A stretch of DNA of 64,000 bases from contig JAHLKD010000049.1 of the NCBI GenBank assembly GCA_025526935.1, positions 1-64,000 of the forward strand, read 5' to 3'. The notes beneath the pieces were generated by a model. The model did not search any database. It was not told where the DNA came from and was given only the letters and a program-made list of their open reading frames with translations. Each line of letters begins with the position of its first letter. The stretch's first letter is position 1. The DNA comes from Cladochytrium replicatum. Its lineage: Eukaryota > Chytridiomycota > Chytridiomycetes > Cladochytriales > Cladochytriaceae. This document shows positions 55,301-64,000 of this stretch, piece by piece. The translations under genes were made by a program, and so were the position numbers.

Positions 55301-56483
55301 AACAAATCGATAATGGAGTCACCATTGTGAGAAGAAAATGTGGGGTTATGACAGGAAGGGTGCTTAACTAGAGAGAAACTAGTGGCAGCAATAAATTGCT
55401 CAAACAACCTACCCCTACAATTTGAAGAATGATCACCAGTAGCTAAAAAACGGGCATTGAAATCGCCCAACAAAAGAACAGGGCACGGAGACGACGGGAC
55501 ATGTTGAGGAAGTGAAGCAATAAACTCTTCAAGGAAGGGGTCCTGAGCAATACCACACGGAGGCAAATAATACCCTCCAACCAAAAGCCCACGAAATGTA
55601 AACCATAGAGAGGTGCCACCATAACTAGAAACGAGACGGAAATCAGAAGCTCTACAAAGACTGCGATTGATCAAGACTCCCACACCAGCCCGTCGTGTAC
55701 CCGATGACCCAGGAGAAAAACGAGTGTCAAAAATCAAATCTGGGGAAGGCAGCGGGTCTAAAGGAAAAAGGTGTGTTTCAGTCAGGAGCAGAAAAAACAA
55801 TGTGATTTTGCGCACATAAAACGAAACAGTGAATCAAGAACTCCAAAGCTCAAATTGCGACAATTGAAGGTACCAACTCGAACACTAATCATTGACGAAG
55901 ATGGGTTGAGCGAGTGACGCGCAATCCCGCGGGCACTGTCCAGCACAGTTTCCTGAGCATCCATGGGGAGCTGACCACGGACATACAGGAAAATAGCAGG
56001 ATCAGTAACTGAACTGAGGATATGTGCATATCTCTTGTGGACAACTTCCCTGACCGCAGCCTCCCGCTGCTCCAAAGGCAGAGGAGAGGCTCGGCGAAGA
56101 AAGTCAGGGTTTGATTCGTCAGTGGAAGCTTCCTCGGAGTGGGGTCACGACCAGCAAGGGCAGTCCTGACAGCTTCTGTACGAGATTCAGCACTCAGTGT
56201 GGGGAGACTCTCAAGCACACGGGCACGGGCATTGGCAGCAGCAGCGGCATAAGTGCGTGGACCACGAGGTCCACGTGGGGCAGGTCGGCTAGACGGGGGG
56301 CGAGGGCCAGGAGCACCAGAGTTCCCAAGATCGTCCTGAATTGGAGGATTACCATGCAGTTGTCTAGGGAGAAGGCACACAGGCGCAGCCACATCATCAT
56401 GGCGGGAGACAGGGGCAACCGGAGGTGAAGGCGAAGGCAGCGGCCTCCCAAAGGCAAGCACGAGATCCTCGGCCATATCACAT
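52362..56483 (-). mobile_element. Non-LTR retrotransposon LINE-B, near full length
   Basis: 4.1-kb minus-strand element with a poly(A) tail (T-run at about 52361-52370 on the plus strand). The 5' edge directly abuts the poly(A) tail of another LINE-B 3' end (56484), so its 5' UTR is only a few bases long. The 3' UTR carries a 9-bp perfect stem (52380-52388/52401-52409) and GAGCCGTGCGAGCCGTAGG. Confidence 0.9.
52409..56476 (-). pseudogene. LINE-B polyprotein: endonuclease plus reverse transcriptase, three frameshifts
   Basis: Seems to be one long ORF starting MAEDLVLAFGRPLP at 56476. A Pro/Ala/Arg-rich N-terminus is followed by an apurinic-type endonuclease (VGTFNCRNL, LTETHLFP, LLLGDFNARF, ASDHFPV), the reverse transcriptase (FLDIKAAYDTVHRPLLW, RGLFQGSVLSPFLYS, LFFADDTALFS), and a C-terminal finger FCRNCHDAPEVSRAHVSVC. 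All core catalytic residues are present. The frame breaks are near 56130-56150, near 55800 (a T6 run that needs T7) and near 52815 (a T5 run that needs T6). At least two are in homopolymers, so the element may be active in reality and merely mis-sequenced. Confidence 0.88.
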
Positions 56484-56583
56484 TTTTTTTTTTGAACTTC
56501 ATAATATGTATTTCTTGTCCAACCAATACATATCACCCGCTGGTGCAAAATCCAAATAGAAATGTAAAAATACACGTAAATCA
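56484..56583 (-). repeat. LINE-B 3' end, about 100 bp
   Basis: Matches the 3' end of LINE-B (TTCAAAAAAA tail, stem 56504-56512/56525-56533, TTTTGCACCAGCGGGTG). A very short 5'-truncated insertion, or the older site into which LINE-B inserted. Confidence 0.85.
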
Positions 56584-56730
56584 TTTTTTTTTTTTTTGAA
56601 TGTTATAACATGTATTGACAATGCTTAATCAGTACATGTCACCCACGTGTACTTCAACCAAGATTTGGAATCTTCAGTACTTGGGGAGCCGTGCGAGCCG
56701 TAGGAAAGAGGAGCGAAGGCAATGGCGAAT
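56584..56730 (-). repeat. 3' end of a third, related LINE family
   Basis: Poly(A) on the minus strand (T14 at about 56584), a stem at 56608-56616/56631-56639 with changed but pairing bases, and the shared box GGGGAGCCGTGCGAGCCGTAGG at 56695-56715. About 147 bp. Confidence 0.78.
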
Positions 56731-56807
56731 CGAAGGAGGTGTGGCGCGGTACTTGCACGTGACACGATATTGCGAGAGATATATTTCGTAGGAAATTCGA
56801 ATCCAGT

Positions 56808-56880
56808 CCCCTATAGGATTCGAACCGCGGAGTTTAGCTTCGAAAAGTCGCATTCGTAGCCACTGAGCCACTATGAGGTC
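56808..56880 (-). pseudogene. tRNA-like sequence with intact box A and box B
   Basis: On the minus strand a perfect box A (TGGCTCAGTGG, 56870-56860) and box B (GGTTCGAATCC, 56826-56816) are 33 nt apart, the usual tRNA spacing. The acceptor and T stems do not pair properly, so this is a tRNA pseudogene or a SINE head rather than a working tRNA. A second, inverted TTCGAATCC lies at 56796-56804. Confidence 0.5.
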
Positions 56881-56891
56881 ATCACGACAAA

Positions 56892-56963
56892 GATCCCTTG
56901 GCGCAACGGTAGCGCGTCTGACTCCAGATCAGAAGGTTAAGTGTTCAAATCACTTAGGGGTCA
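56892..56963 (+). tRNA. tRNA-Trp (anticodon CCA)
   Basis: 72 nt, no intron. Acceptor stem GATCCCT/AGGGGTC (one T-G pair), D stem GCGC/GCGC, anticodon stem TCTGA/TCAGA around loop CTCCAGA (anticodon CCA), T stem AAGTG/CACTT with loop TTCAAAT, discriminator A. All four arms pair, so it should be functional. Confidence 0.93.
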
Positions 56964-57182
56964 AAATCTAGTAATAACATTAACTAATGATTGGTTTTAG
57001 TTTCTTCAATGGAGTAATATAAACTCCGAGAAGTATTATGTAAGAGTCCGCCAATATTTCTTTTCAGTGTCAGAAAAGAAAAGTGCTCGCCACTACCCTA
57101 TTACCAGTATCAAAAAACAAAAGTGGCCTGCTGTTCTGTAATTTAGGATAATATTTCGAAATTTAACTCAAACTCTGAGAAA

Positions 57183-57687
57183 ATGACCAGCAAGATACTC
57201 ACCAGTCGATACCGAAGGAATTATCGACCAAAAGATCTTCGATCATCTTCTGGATCCAACGAGCCAGACGACCCAGACAGAGAGTTTAGTCGAGGCATCA
57301 TCTTGAACTACTTTGGGCAAGCAGAGGAGACGTTCGCAGCTTAGATACCGCACCGTGAGTTCACTCACATTCGATAGCACCATGCATAATTTTGCTCAAC
57401 AGAAACACCAGGAAAGAGAAGAATCTTCTCAAGGTTTCACGACTGTCATTTTCTCAAAGGATCTTCGGCTGTCGTTGGGATTATCAAAGTTCGTGAATCT
57501 AGCGAGCGAATACAACATATTGGGGATCTGCGTCGCAATTCGGGCGTGCATTCAACCAGCCTCAGTGGACTACCTGCAGCATCACTACATCCGTTCAGGC
57601 GAGGTCCACTTCCCCAGTTGGATCAGACAGTCCGGAGAAATCTCCGATCGGGGTATCGAGCGAAACGGATGCACTTTCTGTAAATGA
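57183..57687 (+). CDS. Hypothetical short gene
   Basis: An ATG at 57183 opens MTSKILTSRYRRNYRPKDLR to a TAG at 57344. A downstream frame (57313-57687) carries LSLGLSKFVNLASEYNILGI and ends NGCTFCK. A possible 48-base intron (GTGAGT at 57355 to CAG at 57402) lies inside that frame. The two frames can be joined only by another, unseen splice. No family recognised. Confidence 0.25.
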
Positions 57688-57689
57688 AA

Positions 57690-58355
57690 TGATAGCCGCC
57701 CAGGCTCGGTTGTAGTACAAGGAAGCCGAAGCCGTCCTAAAACAAAATGTATGGGATGACAGACCAATGATGAAACCAGAGAACTGTGTTTTTATTATTA
57801 TGATCAGAGAAGAGCTCGAAGAAATCTGGATTGTTTTGGGTTTGGTTTAGGTGTAAATCCCCTCTAAAATTTTGTTTTCTCCCGATGTATGCAACAAAGG
57901 TAATTGGCCCACTTGTCTGTATTGAAGAAGCGTCATGAATACTTGACGAAAAAAGAAACAGCCTGCGATAGTTAGGCAAAAGCCAGCATCGCCAACCATA
58001 CACGATTAGCAAAAACACTCGTCGGATACAAACACCACGAACAGGACGAAAAATGAGAGTAGGTGAATACTGATGGGGGAGTCAAAAAATACATAAAAAG
58101 GATGAAGACACCCCAGTTCTCACCCGTAAAGTTCGACAATGTTCAGCTTCCGAACTGGTTCTACTATTCCCAATCATCGCATTTCCCAAAGAAAGGAGGA
58201 AGAAACTGCACGCCAGAAGGATGAACAAAATAAAATGGGACTGCCTTTTTAGATAGGATCCGAAGAACGAAAAATGAAATTTAAAAACGAGAGAACGAAG
58301 CAAAACAAACTGAGACCAATAGCGCAAACCAAAGCTGACCGTCTTTGAGTTTGAC
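57690..58355. other. 3' flank of the importin gene
   Basis: 666 bases with no gene recognised; AT-rich and probably includes the importin 3' UTR, which would lie leftward of 58356. Confidence 0.5.
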
Positions 58356-61300
58356 TTATGCTTGGTGCTTCTGCTGTGTCTTTGCGTGTGCTTGCTGCTG
58401 TGCTTGTTGTTGACCTTCCAAAACAAATTGCTGCTCGTTTGACGCAATGACACTTTCAATTCCCGTAGCAATTTGGGGGTCCGACTCTGCAACTTTGTGG
58501 GCAAGATCGAGAACCACTGGAATGCCATGGAAGTGCTGCCAGAGCTGTCTGAAGCGCTCGAAGGCATCGATGCTGTCAAGAACACTTTCACTGTACAAGT
58601 CTTCAGTTGTAAGCTCCTCCTCGAAATCGTCGTCATCATCGTCATCCTAAAGAACAATATGTTAAACATGAAGACCCCTGAATAAGCTGCAACTCACAAA
58701 GCCGGCAAGGAGTTGGCGGAAGTCGTCGTTAGGACCGTCCAAATCTCCGTCTTCGTCACCATCAGGGGCAGAGGGAACTCCACCTAATGGAATGTGTTAA
58801 TGTTACTTCTCCACCGCAGCAACATAAACTCACCACCATTGATAAACAATGATGATCCATACTCGTCGTCGTCATCGTCCTCGTCTTCCTGAGCTTTGAG
58901 CAGCGCCCGTTCTGACGTGGTCTTAGAACACTGCGTCAAATTTAAACCTGTCCGTACTCACCGCGCACTGCTGATGGGTAGCTCTGGAACAAGAAAATGC
59001 AGCCCTTGAACAAGTCGTTCCAGATAGATTGCACAAGAGGAGGAAGGGTGTCTGGTGAGAGGCCCAGAATTTCCACCAACGCAACAATCGACAGCTTCTT
59101 GTCGTGCACACGAACAAACATATTAAGATGTTTTAGCCACGCTTCAAAGAATTGCTGAGCAGCATTCATGTTGACCAAAATTTGAAGCGTCAACGCGGCG
59201 TTGTAGTAAAGAGCATTGATGACCTGGACATGACTCGGAATCAACAACAACGACTGAATATGAGAAAATATTGAGAGCCTACCACTTCCATATATCTGAC
59301 AATGGTGGGGCTGTACGAGCCATCCTCGCGAGTGTTATAGTCCTCCGAGAGCATTTGGAGACCGATTTTAATGAAGGTCTCGACATACTAAATATCCGCA
59401 GAATAGATTTGAGTGTTTATCGACAACGTAACTATCGGCTGACCTGATCAATGGCCCCGCGCAAGTTCAAAAGCATCGACTCCATCAAAGAAACGGCGTT
59501 CAGTTTGTGCTCCATAAGCGGTTGCTCCGGAGGTGGCCGAATGCACACCTAATTCAGTGTCAGCGTCAACAAGTGTTTAACAGGAATAAAAGCGATGGAG
59601 ACCACATACCTCCTTAATAATTTCGATGTAGGCAGGGATGAATGACCCAGTCTGATCTTCTAAGAAAATTTCCTTTCCATATGCCAGGTAGTTGTCCAGT
59701 GTGGGGAAAATGTCTTAAGGACACAAATTTAGAGCGTTGCAAGAGATGATTCCAACCGAAGCACCTGAGAAGTCGGTGTCGTAGTTCCCTTCTCGTGCTG
59801 CCCGAATAACCAAAGGTAGCATCGCACGGCTGTTTGGAGTGACAGCTTTCAGCGTGAAGGTGAAAAGCTCTAGAATTTCAAAGATGCACTCGTAAGCATC
59901 ATCTTTCTGCTCTTCCAGAGTGTACTGGATTGCTGGCATCACCGCAGTTTCAACGTTCAAGAACAAAACTTTGGTTTCTTCGGTCAGGTGCGTTGTCTGG
60001 ACAGGAATAATGAGGAGGGAGCGAATATTTGAGCTGCCAAACTTACGCCATCTGCAGTCAATCCGTAAAGCAGAGTGATCAAAGCCTTCAGCACTTCCGT
60101 CGCTGCATCAACTTTCTCGTAGACATCCGCATCACCAGCGGAGGCGTCAACTTCGCGCATCATGCGAATGTATGATTGAGACTACATTAAGGACGTATCA
60201 GCCGTATTTCCAGCAACCGAGGCAGAGTATAACTAACCAGCTGGTTGGCGAACTCCACTGCGAATGGTGCAATCTCGCCGGCAAAGTTCTCGACAAGAAG
60301 TTTCATTATGTCGGTAAGAACTGTCATCTCAATTTTGTTAGTTAACTCCAAAACAGCTGTAATAAACAACAAAGTTAGCGCACAATCCAGAAAAGACAAA
60401 ACAGTTCCATTACTCTGCATAATCTGGTTGATCGAAGCTTGTACAAGCGGTCGAGCTAACAAAGAACGTGAGTGAGTGAGCATAACATCTACTGACGTTT
60501 CGAAAATGACTAACCGTCATCAAACAAGACCATCACCTCCATACAAGTCGATGCTGCGATGCACACAGGAAGCTCGGGGTCCCTCATCCTCTCCTGAATT
60601 GTGAGGAAAGTTGCTTGCAGAATCTAGAACAAAGTGAGAAAATTCCCGGAGAGACATAGCGCTGCACTACACATACCTGGCTGTTTGAAAACTGGAACCC
60701 TTGAATGTCAGCAAACTTCTTCAAGGTATCACATGCCTAATCGAAAACGATTAACTGAGGAACTTCAGGACATCAGAAGGACTTTCCCTAGCTCGGAGAA
60801 TCTTGTGAGGGCTGTTCAAGTCAGGAAGAACGTGGGGAATCAAGATTCGTGCCTCGATTTCCTTCGAAATCGGCGATCGGTTGTCGGCGATTTCTTCGGC
60901 GAGTTCACCCAACATTGCAAGTGCACCGTCCTTCATCCGAACGTCCTTCTGATCCGGAGGTGCCGCATTGTATCTGAATTTCAAAAGCGTCAGCTCTCAT
61001 GTACATGGATTGGTTCCCAACACTCTTACCGATCCAAGATGCCAAAAACGAATTCCAAAACTGAGGTGAAAGTAGTTTTGAAGCGTCGGTGCACAATCTC
61101 CATGAGAAGGTATCCAACAGCGTTGGATGGGCTGCGAGAGGTCTCCTGGTAATCTAAACACAGACCAATTAATAGCTATGTAATAGTATTAAGTGCTCTA
61201 CTTACCGTATTTTGTGTGGATGTACTCCAAGGAATCATCTTCCCACAGCTCAACATCAGCCTCGGTGTAGCAGAGAGTTGGGAAGATGTATTTCACAATC

Positions 61301-62943
61301 ATAGTCTGCAAGTGCTGCTTGTATTGGCCCCATGCAACCTTGAATCGAACGCTGTTAAAAACAAGCCGGGTCAATCACAGCCAAAGTGGAGATAAGATCA
61401 TCGCACCAATCGGCGAGGAAGCTCGCCATGCATTCTTGAACCCGCTCGCTCATGAACTGTCCGTTCGCAAACAAGTTCATCTGTGTCAAGTAGACGTGGA
61501 CGATGTTCGGCAAGAACTCTTGCACAAACTGCTGAGACTCCTGCCATTGCACCACCTGGTGCTCGTACTTTCGAACCTTCTCCTGGTACGATGCCATCAG
61601 ACGAGCGGGGTCGACAGTTCCATCATTCTGAGGTTGAGTAGGTGGAGTAGGTTTTGATGCAGATCCAAACCTAGAAAAAAAGTAAATGAAAAATTACATC
61701 ACCTCCGATCAAATCCTTACAAGTTGAACAAGCGTTCGACGGCCCTGTACGCCCACTTCTTCGCTTTCCAGAAGGGGTGCTGGGAGATCTCGATCGACTC
61801 ATCTGGTGAAACGCCAGTCGACTTAAGGCTTGCTGGGGGAGCCTTTGAAATCATGGCAAGAAGAAGCTGACCCCAGTGAACCAAGTTCTGCTTCATGTAA
61901 GTCCCTGTAATATCCTGGGGAATTATTGAGCCTTCGTTTTTCCAAAACGATAAAAAGATCTGACGATACCTTGATTCCATTGTAGAAGGTTTTGAAAACA
62001 ATGCGCAACATGTCCATTGGCTGCTCTTCCTCCATACTGATGAGTGCACCACCAATGTGGAGCAAGATGGGGAACGTGAGCCCGACAATCTCCGGGAAGT
62101 GAGAGTCGAACCGCATGCCAATGCTGAAAACAGGTAACAATAAATATGATGGTCTCAAATCGTTCATACCAAAAGAGCATACTGAGTAACAGCAATCAAT
62201 TGGTACAAGCACAGAAGTCCGGTGTTAACAACGTCTCCATTTGTGTTCGCCATGTAGGAAGCGATCGCCGAGAGTACGGACTTGAATTCGCCGTCAACAG
62301 GCTTATCATCGCGGTTAGGGCCTTCGATAATATAGTCGCAGCTGATAATAGCTCGCAGCGCAAGGAGGAGGTTCGTTCTGTTTGCAAACCGGATATGTCA
62401 ACTGGTGAACCAAGTATATTCTCTCGGACACTTCCTCACCGAACCAGAGGTTTGCTCACAACTTGGATTGTTTCCAAGATTGAACCGCGGATCGCCACCT
62501 TGTCATTCGCGCTGACGGGAATAGATGATTGCTCGCGCACTCTCCAACCGCTTCGAACATGGTTCTTGAACAGAATACACCCTGAAATTAACCCCATTAG
62601 ACGCGATTCACTGATTCAGCAGGAGCTTCAGCACTCAAACAGCCCGTATTGAGTCGCAACTTTCGAATTAATGCACTTACCGGACTGCTTCACCGCCTCT
62701 GGGACATCGGGCGAGCGAATAATTTGTGTCAAAACCTGCAGACAGTTGTCGAGTTGCTTAAACTGCCGAGAAAACATATTCAAATGTTAGGCATGAGCGG
62801 TTTCTAATGCATGGCGTGAGGTAGCATGTCAATTTAACTCGTACGTTTTGAAGGTACGCATCGGCCTGCTTGCGAGTTTGGTCATCGGTGTTGCTGAACG
62901 ATGCCTGCAAGGCATTGAAGAGCTGCTGAACGTCCTCGTCCAT
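58356..62943 (-). CDS. Importin-7/8 family karyopherin (Nmd5/Sxm1-like)
   Basis: Nuclear import receptor that binds RanGTP and carries ribosomal proteins, histones, TFIIS and MAP kinases in yeast and animals. About 22 exons; starts MDEDVQQLFNALQASF at 62943 and ends QQKHQA at 58356. Recognisable in order: N-terminal HEAT repeats with GCILFKNHVRSGWR; PHW-like ITGTYMKQNLVHWGQLLL; KKWAYRAVERLFN; YTEADVELWEDDSLEYIHTK; MKDGALAMLGELAEEI; RARACDTLKKFA; GEIAPFAVEFANQL; MEHKLNAVSLMESMLLNLRG; INALYYNAALTLQILV; HDKKLSIVALVEI; an acidic loop (EDEDDDDDEYGS; DDDDDDDFEEEL); and DAFERFRQLWQ. Length near 1000 aa suits the family. Oddities: one extra T near 61353 breaks the frame after VIDPACF; the donor near 60786 reads GG instead of GT; the junction near 58930-58962 is not in phase with a clean AG; the acceptor near 59714 is AAG. 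Confidence 0.93.
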
Positions 62944-63261
62944 GATTGTAAAAAATCGACAGGGTCGTTTGCTAACCCCCGAGAATATGACGGGTTTGTC
63001 TTGAAAAAGTTTGGAAGAAAAGACACCACTTACCTTATTTGGTTAAATGTGGGGCTGTTAGAAACTATCAGTGTAGCTATTCAAACAACAGATGGGTTTA
63101 GGTGCTTTGGACTTTTATGCCAATGTTCGTCAATTCCCAAAGTAGAAAGATATCTACAACAAAGACTTGAATTAGGGAACCTTCGATATAGAGACATACT
63201 TCTAATGGCAAATTGCATCCTTATGCTGTGGGTTTTTACTAAATCTCATATTGTTTTGGTG
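62944..63261. other. Intergenic: importin promoter and IPMK 3' flank
   Basis: 318 bases between two co-directional minus-strand genes. No gene or motif recognised. Confidence 0.5.
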
Positions 63262-64000
63262 TCACATTTCTTGGAGAACATGTTCTCGAATCAGACGGCA
63301 CAGCGATCTTAAGCCCTTGATTGCCCCTTCGTCAGGCCCACTTTCATTCTCGTCAAGAAAATGGGAATGAGCAAAGTCAATTATCCGGACAACAGGAGAT
63401 GCGTTGTCTCCCAGCGTAATTTCACCCTCGTAAATAATGAGAACACTGCAAGCGTAAAACCGAGCTGCAGTTTTCTCCAATGATTCAATGATCTGCTCAA
63501 GCTGTGCGAGGACGGATCGTATGAAGCTTGTTCCAACCATTCGCCCGGTAGGAACAAACTGTGGATCGTCTATAACAGCTGGAGTGGATGGATCAGGAAT
63601 GGTAAAAATCGACTTGACGGCGTGGTTTAGGTCAGCGACAGTAAGTGACCTTCCCCATTTCCTTGAATACTCCACATATCTTCTTTCACCCGGTACGTAC
63701 ACCTTAAGATCGATTAGCAAGAATATCAGAAGTTGTCCGGCTATTTCGATACCTTAACACCGCAGATTCTCATTCCTGTTGCATGGGAGGTGTACTGCAG
63801 TGCCTGCCTCATCATCTTTTCTCGCTTTTCTGGCAAAGCGTGATCGTCATAGAGGCGAGTTCCCAGCTTTATGTCCGCAACGCAAGGATTCCGGAACGAC
63901 GTCAGCAAATTCTGAATTCGAACTCTCTGTGGTGTTACCCATCAGGTAAGTTAAGGATCAAGTACAGACGGGTCGTCTAGGGATTCGAACAAAAAATACA
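63262..64000 (-). CDS. Inositol polyphosphate multikinase (IPMK/Arg82-like), 5' end outside window
   Basis: Kinase that phosphorylates inositol tris/tetrakisphosphates to make IP5 precursors of pyrophosphates. The exon at 63911-63753 has the family signature PCVADIKLGTRLYDDHA (PxxxDxKxG) and then EKREKMMRQALQYTSHATG and MRICGVK. After a roughly 50-base intron the last exon (63702-63262) continues VYVPGERRYVEYSRKWGRSL, GTSFIRSVLAQLEQII, ARFYACSVLIIYEGE, the metal-binding IIDFAHSHF (DFG-like IDF) and GLRSLCRLIREHVLQEM. The DIKLGxxLYDxxA form points to IPMK rather than IP6 kinase. The upstream exon lies past 64000; the sequence CCTTAAC at about 63952 may be its branch site. The intron acceptor at 63703 is AAG. 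Confidence 0.88.

Noticed and set aside
63940-63955. A perfect plus-strand splice donor (CAG|GTAAGT) suggesting another gene
   Set aside because: It lies antisense in the IPMK intron; no plus-strand exons or domains support it.
1-64000. CRISPR arrays, bacterial operons, rRNA genes or integrated virus genes
   Set aside because: No regularly spaced repeats, no rRNA-like sequence and no viral hallmark proteins seen; the retroelements are ordinary copia and LINE types.

Overview
The window looks like a transposon-rich piece of a fungal nuclear genome, most likely from an early-diverging (chytrid-like) lineage. Almost every single-copy gene has several short GT-AG introns (about 45-100 nt). The gene set is eukaryotic and opisthokont: a longin R-SNARE, LSm5, a peroxin 12, an importin-7/8 family karyopherin and an inositol polyphosphate multikinase. 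A Kch1-type low-affinity K+ transporter, a fungal family, is also present. A Rab18-like relic and an intron-bearing cobamide-salvage gene (CobT) fit an early-diverging fungus better than a yeast. The organism is inferred, not proven.

Region by region. (1) 1-23,297 is almost entirely mobile DNA. It holds four copies or fragments of one Ty1/copia family ('Copia-A'; a complete copy lies at 16,742-23,297), pieces of a second copia family ('Copia-B'), the end of a hAT-like DNA transposon, and a 5'-truncated non-LTR element. They are nested and inverted, with no clean target-site duplications. (2) 23,600-49,050 is a gene island. In order: a hypothetical membrane protein, VAMP7-like SNARE, Kch1, a Gln/Pro-tailed membrane protein, a dead Rab18, a small Cys protein, PEX12 (damaged at its RING end), a beta-helix repeat protein, a degenerate HEN1-like methyltransferase facing CobT, a PPxY membrane protein, a broken TPR gene, a tail-anchored protein, a polytopic membrane protein, a coiled-coil ER-type protein, LSm5, a RING-H2 membrane protein and a single-pass protein. 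(3) 49,410-56,730 is again mobile DNA: two non-LTR families, a hAT transposase fragment and stacked LINE 3' ends. (4) 56,800-64,000 holds tRNA-Trp(CCA), a tRNA-like relic, the importin gene and the 3' part of the IPMK gene.

The genes are not an operon-like set; most are housekeeping trafficking or membrane functions. The most biologically notable item is CobT, which in bacteria and some algae activates the lower ligand of vitamin B12-type cofactors. The most notable structural item is a hairpin at LINE 3' ends that shows a compensatory base change between families. Several copies carry dense single-base deletions that look like uncorrected sequencing errors, so some 'pseudogene' calls below should be read with that in mind. 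Splice sites were read by eye; coordinates of exon junctions may be off by one or two bases.
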